DNA from: Barrientosiimonas humi
GTDB taxonomy: Bacteria > Actinomycetota > Actinomycetes > Actinomycetales > Dermatophilaceae
DNA: 64,000 bases
NCBI RefSeq assembly: GCF_006716095.1
Contig: NZ_VFOK01000001.1
Location: forward strand, 1,333,375 to 1,397,374
Direction: 5' to 3'
In this document: positions 1 through 7,479 of the stretch, one piece after another
Layout of the letters: every line of letters begins with the position of its first letter
How positions within the stretch are numbered: position 1 is the first letter of the stretch
Notes under the pieces: generated by a model
The model's input: only the letters and a program-made list of their open reading frames with translations
Database searches by the model: none
What the model was told of the DNA's origin: nothing
Program-made: the position numbers and the translations under genes

Positions 1-717
1 GTGCTGCGCTCCCCAGGGCAGCTCGGCCGCATCCGGCGCGCGCTGCCCGACCTGCAGGCCGCGCTGCCGCAGATCACGGTCGTCTCGGTCAACCTGCAGC
101 CCGCGCACAAGGCGGTGCTCGAGGGCGAGGAGGAGATCGTGCTCACCGAGCACGAGACGCTGACCGTGCCGGTCGCCGGGGTCAGCCTGAACCTGCGACC
201 GGACAGCTTCTTCCAGACCAACACCGCCGTCGCCGAGCAGCTCTACGAGCAGGCGGGTGACTGGGTCGCGGCCAGCGGCGCGCGCTCCCTGTGGGACCTG
301 TTCTGCGGGGTCGGCGGGTTCGGCCTGAGCGTCGGTGCGCGCGTGCCGCTGCAGGTCACCGGGGTCGAGGTGGCACCCGGCGCGGTGGCCGCCGCCCGGC
401 AGTCGGCTGCGGATCTCATGGCGCGAAACCCGTTGTCGTCCTTCGACTTCCGGGTGGGCGATGCCGCCACCACGCTGCGCGACGAACCGCTGCCCGAGGT
501 CGTCCTGGTCAACCCGCCCCGCCGCGGCATCGGGCCGCTCGCCGAGACCCTCGAGGCCAGCGGCGTGCCCCAGGTCGTCTACTCCAGCTGCAACGTCGAG
601 AGCCTCGCGCGCGACCTCACCCGCATGCCGACGTACGCCGTCGCGGACGCGCGCGTGTTCGACATGTTCCCGCAGACGCGCCACCACGAGGTGCTGGTGC
701 GCCTCGTGCGGGAGTGA
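1..717 (+). CDS. rlmC: 23S rRNA (uracil-C5)-methyltransferase, RlmC/RlmD type (5' end outside window)
   Basis: SAM-dependent RNA m5U methyltransferase of the TrmA/RlmC/RlmD family, acting on uracil in 23S rRNA. The visible 238 residues show LRPDSFFQTN (65-74), the SAM-binding DLFCGVGGFGL (99-109), VNPPRRGIG (170-178) and the catalytic cysteine in YSSCN (194-198), followed by DMFPQTRHHE. Family members are about 375-450 aa and carry four iron-sulfur cysteines near the N-terminus. Those are missing here because the gene starts before base 1, so the GTG at position 1 is not the real start. RlmC rather than RlmD is the usual actinobacterial annotation, and the exact target base is not decidable from this part. 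Confidence 0.85.
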   Translation: MLRSPGQLGRIRRALPDLQAALPQITVVSVNLQPAHKAVLEGEEEIVLTEHETLTVPVAGVSLNLRPDSFFQTNTAVAEQLYEQAGDWVAASGARSLWDLFCGVGGFGLSVGARVPLQVTGVEVAPGAVAAARQSAADLMARNPLSSFDFRVGDAATTLRDEPLPEVVLVNPPRRGIGPLAETLEASGVPQVVYSSCNVESLARDLTRMPTYAVADARVFDMFPQTRHHEVLVRLVRE

Positions 718-788
718 GCGAGGGCGTACGGCGGGGGCCTGTGGATAACTTCCGGGGCGAGCTCGCGATCCGCGCCAGAGTGGTGGCC

Positions 789-1223
789 ATGGACACGAAC
801 CGAGACCCGATCCCCACCACCCCGATCCGCACCCACCACGACCTCCTCACGCTCTGGGAGGCGATCGTCGGCGAGCCTGGCTTCGGCCGGCGGACGCTGT
901 GGCTGTCGTTCCTCGACGACGACCACCGGCCGATGAAGATGATCCTGCCGTTCGACGACATGCCCGAGAGCGTCGACACCACCGGCGTCGGCCGGCTGTT
1001 CGACTGCGTCAAGGAGGCCAGGGTCGCCGGCACGATCCCTTACGCCTCGGTGGTCGTGATGTTCAGCCGTCCCGGCTCCGGGCGCATCCGCGAGGGTGAC
1101 CGGGCCTGGGCGCGGGCCCTGCACGAGCTGCTCGCCGACCAGACGCCACGGTGGCCGGTGCACCTGGCCACCGACGACGGCGTGGTCGTGCTGGCGCCCG
1201 ACGACCTGGTGGTCGGCGCCTGA
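789..1223 (+). CDS. hypothetical protein, 144 aa
   Basis: Not recognised. It is a soluble, compact 144-residue protein with no signal peptide or membrane segment. It opens with MDTNRDPIPTTPIRTHHD, has an LWLSFLDDDHRP stretch followed by MILPFDDMP, and ends in VVVLAPDDLVVGA. The ATG at 789 is preceded by CAGAGT (776-781) seven bases upstream and has no Shine-Dalgarno, which fits a leaderless transcript. It follows rlmC by 71 bp and converges on the niacin transporter. The pattern of acidic turns and hydrophobic strands looks like a small alpha/beta domain, but no function can be assigned. Confidence 0.7.
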   Translation: MDTNRDPIPTTPIRTHHDLLTLWEAIVGEPGFGRRTLWLSFLDDDHRPMKMILPFDDMPESVDTTGVGRLFDCVKEARVAGTIPYASVVVMFSRPGSGRIREGDRAWARALHELLADQTPRWPVHLATDDGVVVLAPDDLVVGA

Positions 1224-1295
1224 GCGACCAAGCCGCCCGAGCGCCGACCAGCCGCGAGCGAACCGACCGCGCGCACCGCTCGAGCCAGCCCGCGC

Positions 1296-2633
1296 TCACT
1301 CCTCCAGCGCGAGACCCCGCCGCTCGGGCAGCCCGAACGTCGCGACCGTGGCCACCGCGAACGCGAGCGCGAGCACGAGGAACACCACCGCCGTGCCGCC
1401 GGCCTCGTGCAGCACCGGCACCAGCAGGGGTGCCGCGATCGAGGCGACGCGACCGAAGGCGGTGGCCTGGCCCGAGCCGGTGGCGCGCAGCCAGGTCGGG
1501 TAGATCTCGGGGGTGATGGCATAGAGCGCACCCCATGCGCCGAGGTTGAAGAACGACAGCGCGCACCCGGCCACGAGGATCGACGTCTCGGTGCCGGCCT
1601 GGCCGAACGCCCACGCCGCCACCGCGGACCCGGCGAGGAAGGTCGCGAGCGTCGCGCGTCGGCCCCACACCTCCACGAGCACGGCCGCGACGGCGTACCC
1701 CGGGAGCTGGGCGAGCGTGATGATGAGCGTGAACCCGAACGACTTGGCCACCGGGAACCCTTGTGCGACAAGGAAGGTCGGGATCCAGATGAACGCGCCG
1801 TAGTAGGCGAAGTTCACCCCGAACCACACCAGCCAGAGCGAGACGGTGCGCACGCGCAGCGCGGGCGACCACACCTCGGCCGGTGACGGCTTCGGCGCGA
1901 CCGGCATCGGCGGGGAGCTCACCGGCTCCACGCCGGCCGACTCCTCGAACTCGCGCACGGCGGCCTCGGCCTCCTCGGTGCGGCCGCGCCGCTCGAGGAA
2001 CCGCACCGACTCGGGGAGCCCGAACCGCACGACGAGGGCGTACGCCGCCGGCACCACCCCGACAGCGAACGCCCAGCGCCAGCCGTCCTCGGACGCCGGG
2101 ACGACCTGGTACCCGATGATCGCCGCGAGGATCCAGCCCACCGCCCAGAACGACTCCAGCGCGACGACGACGCGGCCCCGGATGCGCGCCGGGGCGTACT
2201 CGCTGACCAGGGTCGAGGCGACGGGCAGCTCGGCCCCGAGGCCCAGCCCGATGACGAACCGCAGCACGAGCAGCATGACGAGCCCGGTCGACAGCGCGGC
2301 CGCGCCGGTGGCGAGCCCGTAGACCAGCAGGGTCAGCGCGAAGACCGACCGCCGGCCGATGCGGTCGGCGAGGAGGCCGCCGATCGAGGCGCCCACGGCC
2401 ATCCCGACGAAGCCGATGGAGGCGACCCACGACAGCTCGCCGCTGCTGAGCCCCCACTGCTTCGCGAGGACGACCATGATGAACGAGATGAGCCCGACGT
2501 CCATGGCGTCGAGGGCCCAGCCGATGCCCGACCCGACGAGCAGCCGGGTGTGTCGACGGGTGAACGGCAGCCGGTCGAGGCGCTCGGCGCGGGTGAGCTC
2601 GCCGGTGGTCGCGGGGGTGGTCACCCGCCGCAA
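1296..2633 (-). CDS. niaP: niacin/nicotinamide transporter NiaP-like, MFS
   Basis: A 445-aa major facilitator with about 12 membrane helices. The sequence closely follows Bacillus NiaP (NaiP): GWALDAMDVGL at 38-48, ELPVASTLVSE with ESFWAVGW in the first half, the DRIGRRS loop between TM2 and TM3, and SFFNLGAWGALYA then YPTWLRATGSGQA in the second half. NiaP imports nicotinate or nicotinamide for NAD salvage, so that is the favoured substrate, though other members of this MFS branch move aromatic acids. The start lies 1 bp after the stop of the upstream ComB-like gene, so the two are probably co-transcribed. No NAD-salvage enzyme lies nearby. Confidence 0.78.
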   Translation of the reverse strand: MRRVTTPATTGELTRAERLDRLPFTRRHTRLLVGSGIGWALDAMDVGLISFIMVVLAKQWGLSSGELSWVASIGFVGMAVGASIGGLLADRIGRRSVFALTLLVYGLATGAAALSTGLVMLLVLRFVIGLGLGAELPVASTLVSEYAPARIRGRVVVALESFWAVGWILAAIIGYQVVPASEDGWRWAFAVGVVPAAYALVVRFGLPESVRFLERRGRTEEAEAAVREFEESAGVEPVSSPPMPVAPKPSPAEVWSPALRVRTVSLWLVWFGVNFAYYGAFIWIPTFLVAQGFPVAKSFGFTLIITLAQLPGYAVAAVLVEVWGRRATLATFLAGSAVAAWAFGQAGTETSILVAGCALSFFNLGAWGALYAITPEIYPTWLRATGSGQATAFGRVASIAAPLLVPVLHEAGGTAVVFLVLALAFAVATVATFGLPERRGLALEE

Positions 2634-2634
2634 C

Positions 2635-3411
2635 CTACTCGCCGCGCGGGCGGCGGGCGTCGACGAAACGCTCTCCGGACAGCACGGGCACGACCGCGCT
2701 CACGTCGAGCTGGGCCGCGTCGACCACGTCGTCGCGGAACCCGGCCCGCACCAGCTCCTGCCCGCTGTCGCACGCGACGAGCCCGGCCTCGAGGTCGTCG
2801 GCGACCGCGTCGTACGCCGCGAGCGCCACGTGCGCCTCCGGGCTCGCCTCCCGCAGCACGTCGGCACCCCGGTCGCGCAGCCCGGCCAGCAGGGCGCCGC
2901 ATCCCCACAGGTCCTCGACGGCCGGGCGCAGCGACCCGTCGTCCCACCGCTCCCCCGCCGCGACGAGGGCCAGCACCCGCGCCGGGTCGTCCTCCAGCGC
3001 AGCGTCCAGCCAGGCCGCCACGGCGGCGCGGTTGCGCAGCGACACCCCGACCACGGTCGCGCCCGAGTCGCGCAGCCGGAAGCTGATCGTCGACCCGTTG
3101 GGCGAGGGCAGCAGACCCGACGACACCGCGAGCGAACGGGGCGACAGGCTGACCGACGTGAGCGAGTCGCTGCGCTGCGCCTCGTAGCGACCCACCGCGT
3201 GGTGCGCGTCGCGCGCGGCGGCGTAGGTCCCGAGGTCCTGGCGGTCCCAGGCGTAGGGATAGACCTCGGCGCCCACCTGCACCGCGACGGTGAGCGCGGT
3301 GGTGAAGCTGAGCACGTCCACGACCACCGCCAGGCAGTCCGGCTCCACGATGCGGTCGGCGCCGATCGGCCCCCACTCCAGGCGTACCCGGCTGCTGCGC
3401 TGCGTCACCAT
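2635..3411 (-). CDS. ComB-like 2-phosphosulfolactate phosphatase family protein
   Basis: A 258-aa member of the ComB family. ComB is a magnesium-dependent acid phosphatase that dephosphorylates 2-phosphosulfolactate in coenzyme M synthesis. Visible signatures are VVVDVLSFTTA near the N-terminus, LLPSPNGSTIS in the middle, and the later GERWDDGSLRPAVEDLWGCGAL block. Actinobacteria are not known to make coenzyme M, so the true substrate is likely a different phosphorylated hydroxy acid. I chose ATG 3411 because a TCTGAT hexamer sits six bases upstream; an in-frame GTG at 3426 would add five residues. It is followed after 1 bp by niaP. Confidence 0.7.
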   Translation of the reverse strand: MVTQRSSRVRLEWGPIGADRIVEPDCLAVVVDVLSFTTALTVAVQVGAEVYPYAWDRQDLGTYAAARDAHHAVGRYEAQRSDSLTSVSLSPRSLAVSSGLLPSPNGSTISFRLRDSGATVVGVSLRNRAAVAAWLDAALEDDPARVLALVAAGERWDDGSLRPAVEDLWGCGALLAGLRDRGADVLREASPEAHVALAAYDAVADDLEAGLVACDSGQELVRAGFRDDVVDAAQLDVSAVVPVLSGERFVDARRPRGE

Positions 3412-3496
3412 CCCGCCATCAGACACCCCGCCGCGCCCCGCGGGCCAGCGATCGTGCCGAGCGCGGCGGAGACGCCTCGGCGTCGGCTCGGACGGG

Positions 3497-4117
3497 TCAC
3501 TCGAACGGGGTCGGGTCGCCGGCCCCGACCCGCACCACCTCGGGCGTCCCGGAGGAGAAGTCGATCACCGTCGTGGGCTCCAGACCCGACTCCCCCGAGT
3601 CGATGACCGCGTCGACCTGGTGCTCGAGCCGCTCCTTGATCTCCCAGCCGTCGGTGAGCGGCTCGGGCTCGCCGGGCAGCAGCAGCGTGCTCGACAGCAG
3701 CGGCTCCCCCAGCTCGGCCAGCAGCAGCCGCGCCACCGGGTGGTCGATGATCCGCACCCCGACGGTCTTCTTCTTCGGGTGCAGCAACCGCCGCGGCACC
3801 TCCGAGGTCGCCGGCAGGATGAACGTGTACGGCCCCGGCGTGCTGGCCTTCACCGCCCGGAACACCCGGTTGTCGAGCTGGACCAGCTGCCCGAGCTGGG
3901 CGAAGTCGCGGCACACCAGGGTGAAGTGGTGCTTGTCGTCGAGGTGCCGGATGTCGACGATCCGCTGCTTGCCGTCGGCGTTGCCGAGCCGGGCGCCCAG
4001 CGCGAACGCCGAGTCGGTCGGGTAGGCGATCAGCCCGCCGTCACGCACGATGTCGGCCGCCTGCCGGATCAGTCGCGGTTGCGGGTCCTTCGGGTGCACG
4101 TCCAGATAGCGCGCCAT
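3497..4117 (-). CDS. yciO: YciO family protein (Sua5/YrdC/YciO superfamily)
   Basis: A 206-aa protein, the same length as E. coli YciO and collinear with it throughout (ARYLDVHPKDPQPRLIRQA, IAYPTDSAFALG, STPGPYTFILPAT, TTVIDFSSGTPEVVR). It belongs to the dsRNA-binding-fold superfamily that includes the threonylcarbamoyl-AMP synthase used for tRNA t6A37. YciO itself is a paralogue with weak or unclear t6A activity, so a full tRNA-modification role should not be assumed. Start ATG 4117 has TACGGT six bases upstream and no Shine-Dalgarno; a longer start at 4180 would add 21 residues not seen in the family. Confidence 0.85.
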   Translation of the reverse strand: MARYLDVHPKDPQPRLIRQAADIVRDGGLIAYPTDSAFALGARLGNADGKQRIVDIRHLDDKHHFTLVCRDFAQLGQLVQLDNRVFRAVKASTPGPYTFILPATSEVPRRLLHPKKKTVGVRIIDHPVARLLLAELGEPLLSSTLLLPGEPEPLTDGWEIKERLEHQVDAVIDSGESGLEPTTVIDFSSGTPEVVRVGAGDPTPFE

Positions 4118-4123
4118 GCCCGG

Positions 4124-4129
4124 ACCGTA
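4124..4129 (-). promoter_or_regulatory. probable -10 element of leaderless yciO promoter
   Basis: TACGGT on the minus strand ends six bases before the yciO ATG, so the transcript would start at or next to the start codon. No convincing -35 is seen. Confidence 0.4.
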
Positions 4130-4217
4130 CGACCTCGCCCGGCTCGTCCGCCAGGGCTCGGCCGGATCGGGGCTGGGCAACTCCTAGGAACCGGCTGTGA
4201 ACGCCGCCTCCACCCTT

Positions 4218-4223
4218 TAGGAT
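4218..4223 (+). promoter_or_regulatory. probable -10 element upstream of SRPBCC gene
   Basis: TAGGAT lies 42 bp before the ATG at 4266 in the 148-bp divergent gap. The hexamer 17 bp upstream is CTGTGA, a weak -35. The leader contains GGGGAG, a usable Shine-Dalgarno. Confidence 0.35.
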
Positions 4224-4265
4224 CGCGCCAGGGCTCGGGGGGTTTGGAACGTTGGGGAGTCCTAC

Positions 4266-4709
4266 ATGTCAGACGAGCTGGTCTTTTCCTACGACCTGCC
4301 GTGCCCGGCGGCGCAGGCGTTCTTCGTCTACGTCGACGGCATCGGGGCGTGGTGGCCGGGCACGTACACCGCCGATCCGGCGACCTTCGAGGGCGTGACG
4401 ATCGAGCCGCGTGTCGGTGGCCGCATCTACGCTCGCTACCGCGGGGGTCAGCACGACGACTGGGGCGAGGTCACCGCCCTCGAGCACGGGGCGCGGCTCG
4501 AGCACACCTTCCTGCTCGCGCACTCCTCGCGCACGCCGAGCACGGTCTGGGTGACCTTCGACGACCACGACACCGGCTCGCGCATGGTCTTCCGGCACGG
4601 CGGGTGGACCTCGTCCAACGCCTTCGACCGGCACCGGTTCAGCGACTGGCCCGTGATCCTCGGCAACTACGTGGAGATGGTCCGCGCGTCCGTGCGCACC
4701 CGCGCTTGA
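4266..4709 (+). CDS. SRPBCC (AHSA1-like) domain protein
   Basis: A 147-aa single-domain START/Bet v1-like protein of the SRPBCC fold, a hydrophobic-cavity fold used for lipid or aromatic ligand binding. The N-terminal strand (ELVFSYDLPCPAAQAFFVYVD) and the following WWPGTYTADP are typical of the AHSA1/YndB group, as are RVGGRIYARY and the C-terminal helix with WPVILGNYVEMV. It has no catalytic signature, so ligand and role are unknown. ATG 4266 is preceded by GGGGAG at a good distance. It converges with the OsmC gene, with only 7 bp between the stops. Confidence 0.75.
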   Translation: MSDELVFSYDLPCPAAQAFFVYVDGIGAWWPGTYTADPATFEGVTIEPRVGGRIYARYRGGQHDDWGEVTALEHGARLEHTFLLAHSSRTPSTVWVTFDDHDTGSRMVFRHGGWTSSNAFDRHRFSDWPVILGNYVEMVRASVRTRA

Positions 4710-4716
4710 GCGCGGC

Positions 4717-5151
4717 TCACTCGGCCAGCGTCGTGGTGACCGGCGTCGGCAGTTCGACGGTGCGACTGACCGTGCACAGCCGGTCGTGCGAGCGCTGCAC
4801 CGACTCGGGCAGGATCGCGCGGGCCTTGTCACCGTCGGGGCCCTCGGGGAAGGACACCCGGAAGGTCACGTCGATCGGGCCCATCCGGTTGCCGTCGTCG
4901 TCGCGCACCTTGTCGCCGCCGCACTCGACCACGAACTCGGTGGGCTCGGCGCGGCGGGTGGTGAACACGTCGACGTCGATCGCCGAGCACCCGGCGATCG
5001 CGGTCAGCAGCAGCTCGACCGGCGTGAAGTCGTCGTCGGCGCCGCTGCCGAACGACAGCGTCCCGCCGCGGGCGTTGGTGGCCGTGAACCGGCCGGCCGA
5101 GTCACGGGTGAGCGAGATCGAGCGGCGGGCGTCGCCGGGGGTCGTCGTCAT
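4717..5151 (-). CDS. OsmC family peroxiredoxin-like protein
   Basis: A 144-aa OsmC/Ohr-fold protein. The two family cysteines are visible: C55 in LTAIAGCSAIDVD and C126 in DRLCTVSRTV, as expected for thiol-dependent reduction of organic or inorganic hydroperoxides. FTPVELLLTAIAGC is the classic OsmC helix. It resembles the general OsmC/YhfA group more than Ohr. The start at 5151 has CAGGGT six bases upstream and no Shine-Dalgarno; a longer reading frame would read into the divergent gene. The gap to the divergent phosphatase gene is only 29 bp. Confidence 0.85.
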   Translation of the reverse strand: MTTTPGDARRSISLTRDSAGRFTATNARGGTLSFGSGADDDFTPVELLLTAIAGCSAIDVDVFTTRRAEPTEFVVECGGDKVRDDDGNRMGPIDVTFRVSFPEGPDGDKARAILPESVQRSHDRLCTVSRTVELPTPVTTTLAE

Positions 5152-5157
5152 GCCCAC

Positions 5158-5173
5158 ACCCTGCCAGTAGCCT
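5158..5173. promoter_or_regulatory. overlapping divergent leaderless promoters (osmC-like / histidine phosphatase)
   Basis: Two -10-like hexamers fit into the 29-bp divergent gap: CAGGGT on the minus strand (5158-5163), 6 nt before the OsmC start, and TAGCCT on the plus strand (5168-5173), 7 nt before the phosphatase GTG. Each promoter's -35 region must lie inside or next to the other gene's coding sequence. Confidence 0.4.
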
Positions 5174-5180
5174 CGGCCCG

Positions 5181-5789
5181 GTGAGCAGCGCATCGAGCCA
5201 GCCCCAGGGACGCGTGATCCTGCTTCGCCACGGCGAGACGGAGTGGAGCCGCTCCGGGCAGCACACCGGAGCCACCGACCTGCCGCTCCTGCCCGAGGGC
5301 GAGCAGGCCGCACGCGATCTCGCGCCCCGGCTGGCCGAGCTCGACGTCGCCGCGGTCTACTCCTCCCCGCTGAGCCGCGCCGTGCGTACGGCCGAGCTCG
5401 CCGGTCTCACCGGCCTGGTGATCGACGACGACCTGCGGGAGTGGGACTACGGCGGCTACGAGGGCCTGTCGACCCCGCAGATCCGCGAGAAGATCGGCAA
5501 CCCCACCTGGGAGATCTTCGCCGACGGCGTGGTGCCCGGCGACACCCCCGGCGAGACGGTCGAGGACGTCGCCGCGCGCGCCAGCCACGTGCTGCGCCGG
5601 ATCTACGAGGACCGTCGCCGCGGCGACGTGGTGCTGGCCGGCCACGGGCACGCCAGCCGCATCCTCACCTCCGTCTGGCTGCGCGAGGAGCCGCGGTTCG
5701 GCGCCAAGCTGCAGCTGGACGCCGGCCGCCTGTGCATCCTCGGCCAGCACCACGGCATCCCGACGATCGAGCGCTGGAACGCCCGCTGA
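5181..5789 (+). CDS. histidine phosphatase family protein (acid phosphatase)
   Basis: A 202-aa member of the phosphoglycerate-mutase/histidine phosphatase superfamily. It has the catalytic RHG motif at 16-18 (VILLRHGETEW), an arginine in SSPLSRAVRTAE, the REWDYGGYEG segment, and the second histidine in LAGHGHASRIL. Such enzymes hydrolyse phosphate monoesters through a phosphohistidine; the substrate is unknown here and metal-free PGM activity is not implied. The GTG start at 5181 lacks a Shine-Dalgarno but has TAGCCT seven bases upstream. Confidence 0.85.
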   Translation: MSSASSQPQGRVILLRHGETEWSRSGQHTGATDLPLLPEGEQAARDLAPRLAELDVAAVYSSPLSRAVRTAELAGLTGLVIDDDLREWDYGGYEGLSTPQIREKIGNPTWEIFADGVVPGDTPGETVEDVAARASHVLRRIYEDRRRGDVVLAGHGHASRILTSVWLREEPRFGAKLQLDAGRLCILGQHHGIPTIERWNAR

Positions 5790-5818
5790 CGCTGACGCCC
5801 CACCCACGGGCCACCCAC

Positions 5819-5862
5819 GCTGGTCGAGTAGTCCGCGAGGCACGAGCGGACGTATCGAGACC
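5819..5862. repeat. actinobacterial REP-like intergenic palindrome
   Basis: The segment begins GCTGGTCGAGTAGTCCGC and ends GCGGACGTATCGAGACC. Inner arms GTCCGC/GCGGAC flank a 9-nt loop, and the outer arms (GGTCGAGTA against TATCGAGACC) are imperfect complements. Elements of this form (ggtctcgata ... tactcgacc) are scattered between genes in many Micrococcales genomes. It sits between the convergent ends of the phosphatase and GCS2 genes and could act as a terminator. Confidence 0.6.
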
Positions 5863-5870
5863 CCCCGGCC

Positions 5871-7352
5871 CTACGGCAGCTCCCAGGTGTGCACCGGCTC
5901 GTTGCTGTGCATGCCCTCGAGGTAGCGCTCCAGCATCGAGTGCAGCGCGGTCGGGCGGTCCTGGCCCTTCTCCTCGAACCGGCGCACCGCCTCGATCTGC
6001 CAGGTGGCGCCGTTGACCCCGGCCCGGCAGCGCCCCTCGATGACCCCGAGATACCGCTCGGCCACCTCGGAGGCGACACCCCACTCGGCCAGCCCTTCGT
6101 ACGCCATCGGCAGCAGCCGCCGCACGGTCAGCTCGTCGGCGCGCACCTCGCCGTAGCCGGGCCAGTAGACCCGCGAGTCGATCCCGCGCTGGGCGCACTG
6201 GCGGAAGTTCTCCTCGGCGGCGGCGAAGCTCATCCGGGTCCACACCGGGCGGTCGCTGCTCGCGAGCATCTTGATCACGCCGTAGTAGAAGGCCGAGTTG
6301 GCCATGCAGTCGATGATCGTCGGGCCGGCCGGGAGCACCCGGTTCTCGACGCGCAGGTGCGGGCGGCCGCCGACGATGTCGTAGATCGGGCGGTTCCAGC
6401 GATAGACCGTGCCGTTGTGCAGCCGCAGCTCGGACAGCTCGGGCGCCTTGCCGGCCTCAAGCAGCGCGACGGGGTCCTCGTCGGAGGTCTCCGGCAGCAG
6501 CGAGGGGAAGTAGCGCACGTTCTCCTCGAACAGGTCGAAGATCGAGGTGATCCACCGCTCGCCGAACCACACCCGCGGCCGCACGCCCTGGTTCTTCAGC
6601 TCCACCGAGCGGGTGTCGGTGGCCTGCAGGAACAGCTCGATGCGGCTCTCGTGCCACAGCTGCCGCCCGAAGAAGAACGGCGAGTTGGCGCCGAGGGCGA
6701 GCTGGATCGAGGAGATCGCCTGGGCGGCGTTCCAGTGGTCGGCGAACTCCAGCGGCTGCACCTGCAGGTGCAGCTGCACCGAGGTGCACGCCGACTCCGG
6801 AGCGATGCTGTCGGCGTACGTCGCGAGCCGCTCTCCCGTCGGCCCCTCGAAGTCGATCCACAGGTCCTCCCCGCGCGCGGCGAAGATCGCCTCGTTCAGG
6901 GCGGCGTACCGGGCGTTCGCGCTCATCCACTCGGTGCTGAAGTGGTCGGGCATGAGCGTCGGGAGGATCCCGATGGCCACGATGTGCGCCCCGGCCTCCT
7001 CGGCGCGCTGGTTGGCGCGGTTGAGGCTGGTGCGCAGGTCCTTCTCGAGGTCCAGAGCCGCCGTGCCCGGCAACGGGCGGGGGTCGACGTTGAGCTCGAT
7101 GTTGTACTGCCCGAGCTCGGTCTGGTAGTCCGGGTCGGCGATGCTGTCGAGCACCGCCGCGTTGGTGAACGTCGGGTCGAGCTTGTCGTCGACGAGGTTG
7201 AGCTCGATCTCCATGCCCGTCAGCGGACGGTCGAACTCGAAGCTGCTCTGGGTGAGCATGCGCTCGAACACGTCAAGGTCCTGGTGCACCTTCTCGCGAT
7301 AGCGCTGCCGCTGCTCACGGCTGTAGCTGGTGCTGCTGACCTCGGCGCCCAT
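5871..7352 (-). CDS. glutamate-cysteine ligase family 2 (GCS2) protein
   Basis: A 493-aa ATP-grasp-like carboxylate-amine ligase of the GCS2 family, in the long actinobacterial subgroup. Visible signatures are PLTGMEIELNLVDD near residue 46 (the acidic metal-binding strand), YNIELNVDPRPLPG, a SVQLHLQV strand and HLRVENRVLPAGPT in the C-terminal half. The family joins glutamate to cysteine or another amine. Mycothiol rather than glutathione is the main actinobacterial thiol, so the true substrate is open. Start ATG 7352 is chosen for the GAGGGGAG Shine-Dalgarno just upstream; an in-frame start at 7382 would add ten residues with no such support. Confidence 0.78.
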   Translation of the reverse strand: MGAEVSSTSYSREQRQRYREKVHQDLDVFERMLTQSSFEFDRPLTGMEIELNLVDDKLDPTFTNAAVLDSIADPDYQTELGQYNIELNVDPRPLPGTAALDLEKDLRTSLNRANQRAEEAGAHIVAIGILPTLMPDHFSTEWMSANARYAALNEAIFAARGEDLWIDFEGPTGERLATYADSIAPESACTSVQLHLQVQPLEFADHWNAAQAISSIQLALGANSPFFFGRQLWHESRIELFLQATDTRSVELKNQGVRPRVWFGERWITSIFDLFEENVRYFPSLLPETSDEDPVALLEAGKAPELSELRLHNGTVYRWNRPIYDIVGGRPHLRVENRVLPAGPTIIDCMANSAFYYGVIKMLASSDRPVWTRMSFAAAEENFRQCAQRGIDSRVYWPGYGEVRADELTVRRLLPMAYEGLAEWGVASEVAERYLGVIEGRCRAGVNGATWQIEAVRRFEEKGQDRPTALHSMLERYLEGMHSNEPVHTWELP

Positions 7353-7467
7353 CGGACACTCCCCTCGACGGTTGGCCGTCAACCTCTCACATCGGCGTAG
7401 CGCCTGTCAGGGCAGCCGTTCGGGTGAACCCGCCGCGTGCCTCCTGGGGGCTGTCGGTGGCCGCTCC

Positions 7468-7473
7468 TACCCT
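7468..7473 (+). promoter_or_regulatory. probable -10 of leaderless sbcDC promoter
   Basis: TACCCT ends six bases before the sbcD ATG at 7480 with no Shine-Dalgarno between. Confidence 0.4.
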
Positions 7474-7479
7474 GCAGGC

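Noticed and set aside
740-748. Perfect DnaA-box match (TGTGGATAA) between rlmC and the 144-aa gene
   Set aside because: A single box with no cluster, AT-rich element, dnaA, dnaN or gyrB nearby is not an origin; one match of this length can arise by chance.
4118-4180. Longer YciO start at 4180
   Set aside because: The additional 21 residues are absent from the family, and the ATG at 4117 gives the exact family length with a -10-like hexamer in place.
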